Below, piece by piece: positions 12,829 through 12,860 of a DNA stretch of 12,860 nt. Below the pieces are notes generated by a model that was not told where the DNA came from, ran no database searches, and saw nothing but the letters and a program-made list of their open reading frames with translations. Numbering within the stretch: the first letter of the stretch is position 1; the number at the start of each line of letters is the position of its first letter. This DNA comes from Fusobacteriaceae bacterium UBA2433. GTDB lineage: Bacteria > Fusobacteriota > Fusobacteriia > Fusobacteriales > Fusobacteriaceae. The stretch spans positions 537 through 13,396 of the forward strand of contig DDQV01000150.1 of NCBI GenBank assembly GCA_002342785.1, written 5' to 3'. The position numbers and the translations under genes were made by a program.

Positions 12829-12860
12829 AAAATATTATCTTATATCTATTATACAAAAAA

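Noticed and set aside
1..12860. Mobile element, CRISPR array, toxin-antitoxin or defence island
   Set aside because: All genes longer than 100 residues belong to recognisable housekeeping or regulatory families, with no transposase, integrase, spaced repeats or att-like duplications visible.

Overview
The window is very AT-rich, compact and almost wholly coding. It has no tRNA, rRNA, CRISPR array, phage gene or insertion sequence that I can see. Low GC, strong AGGAGG-type ribosome binding sites, an acetyl-dependent diaminopimelate (DAP) route and envelope genes such as a membrane-anchored lytic transglycosylase and an RssA-like patatin fit a low-GC anaerobe. Fusobacteriota (the Fusobacterium, Cetobacterium, Ilyobacter group) is my best guess, inferred from overall character and not proven by any single gene.

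Layout. (1) Positions 2-4003, + strand: the end of dapA, then dapB, dapH, patA and dapF, a lysine/DAP cluster. dapF probably has its own promoter, embedded in an inverted repeat. (2) Positions 4065-6182, - strand: a group-2-like sigma-70 factor followed by a PIN-PhoH ATPase, translationally coupled, with a bidirectional terminator shared with dapF. (3) Positions 6365-9131, + strand: ruvC, a soluble GAF-type histidine kinase, trmL and a small lytic transglycosylase, packed with gaps of 1-5 bases. (4) Positions 9132-9307: an intergenic stretch with a strong terminator, weaker nested stems and a possible 23-residue hydrophobic peptide ORF. (5) Positions 9308-11196, + strand: a ROK-family glucokinase and an RssA-like patatin phospholipase. 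(6) Positions 11289-12828, + strand: uppS and cdsA, overlapping by 11 bases behind a good promoter.

How the genes fit together. Much of the window feeds the cell envelope. The Dap enzymes make the peptidoglycan cross-linking residue and lysine, UppS makes the C55 lipid carrier, CdsA makes CDP-diacylglycerol, the lytic transglycosylase cuts glycan strands and the patatin may turn over lipids. RuvC, TrmL, the sigma factor and PhoH belong to DNA repair, tRNA modification and transcription or RNA control.

Most of this is ordinary housekeeping. I did not find a clear new system. The signals I would look at first are a perfect 22-bp palindrome plus an extra direct copy of its half-site just inside the histidine kinase gene, the divergent promoter-recognition helix of the sigma factor next to PIN-PhoH, and the small hydrophobic ORF ending in the terminator near 9230. 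Three starts differ from the longest open frames: patA at 1917, ruvC at 6365 and the kinase at 6946.
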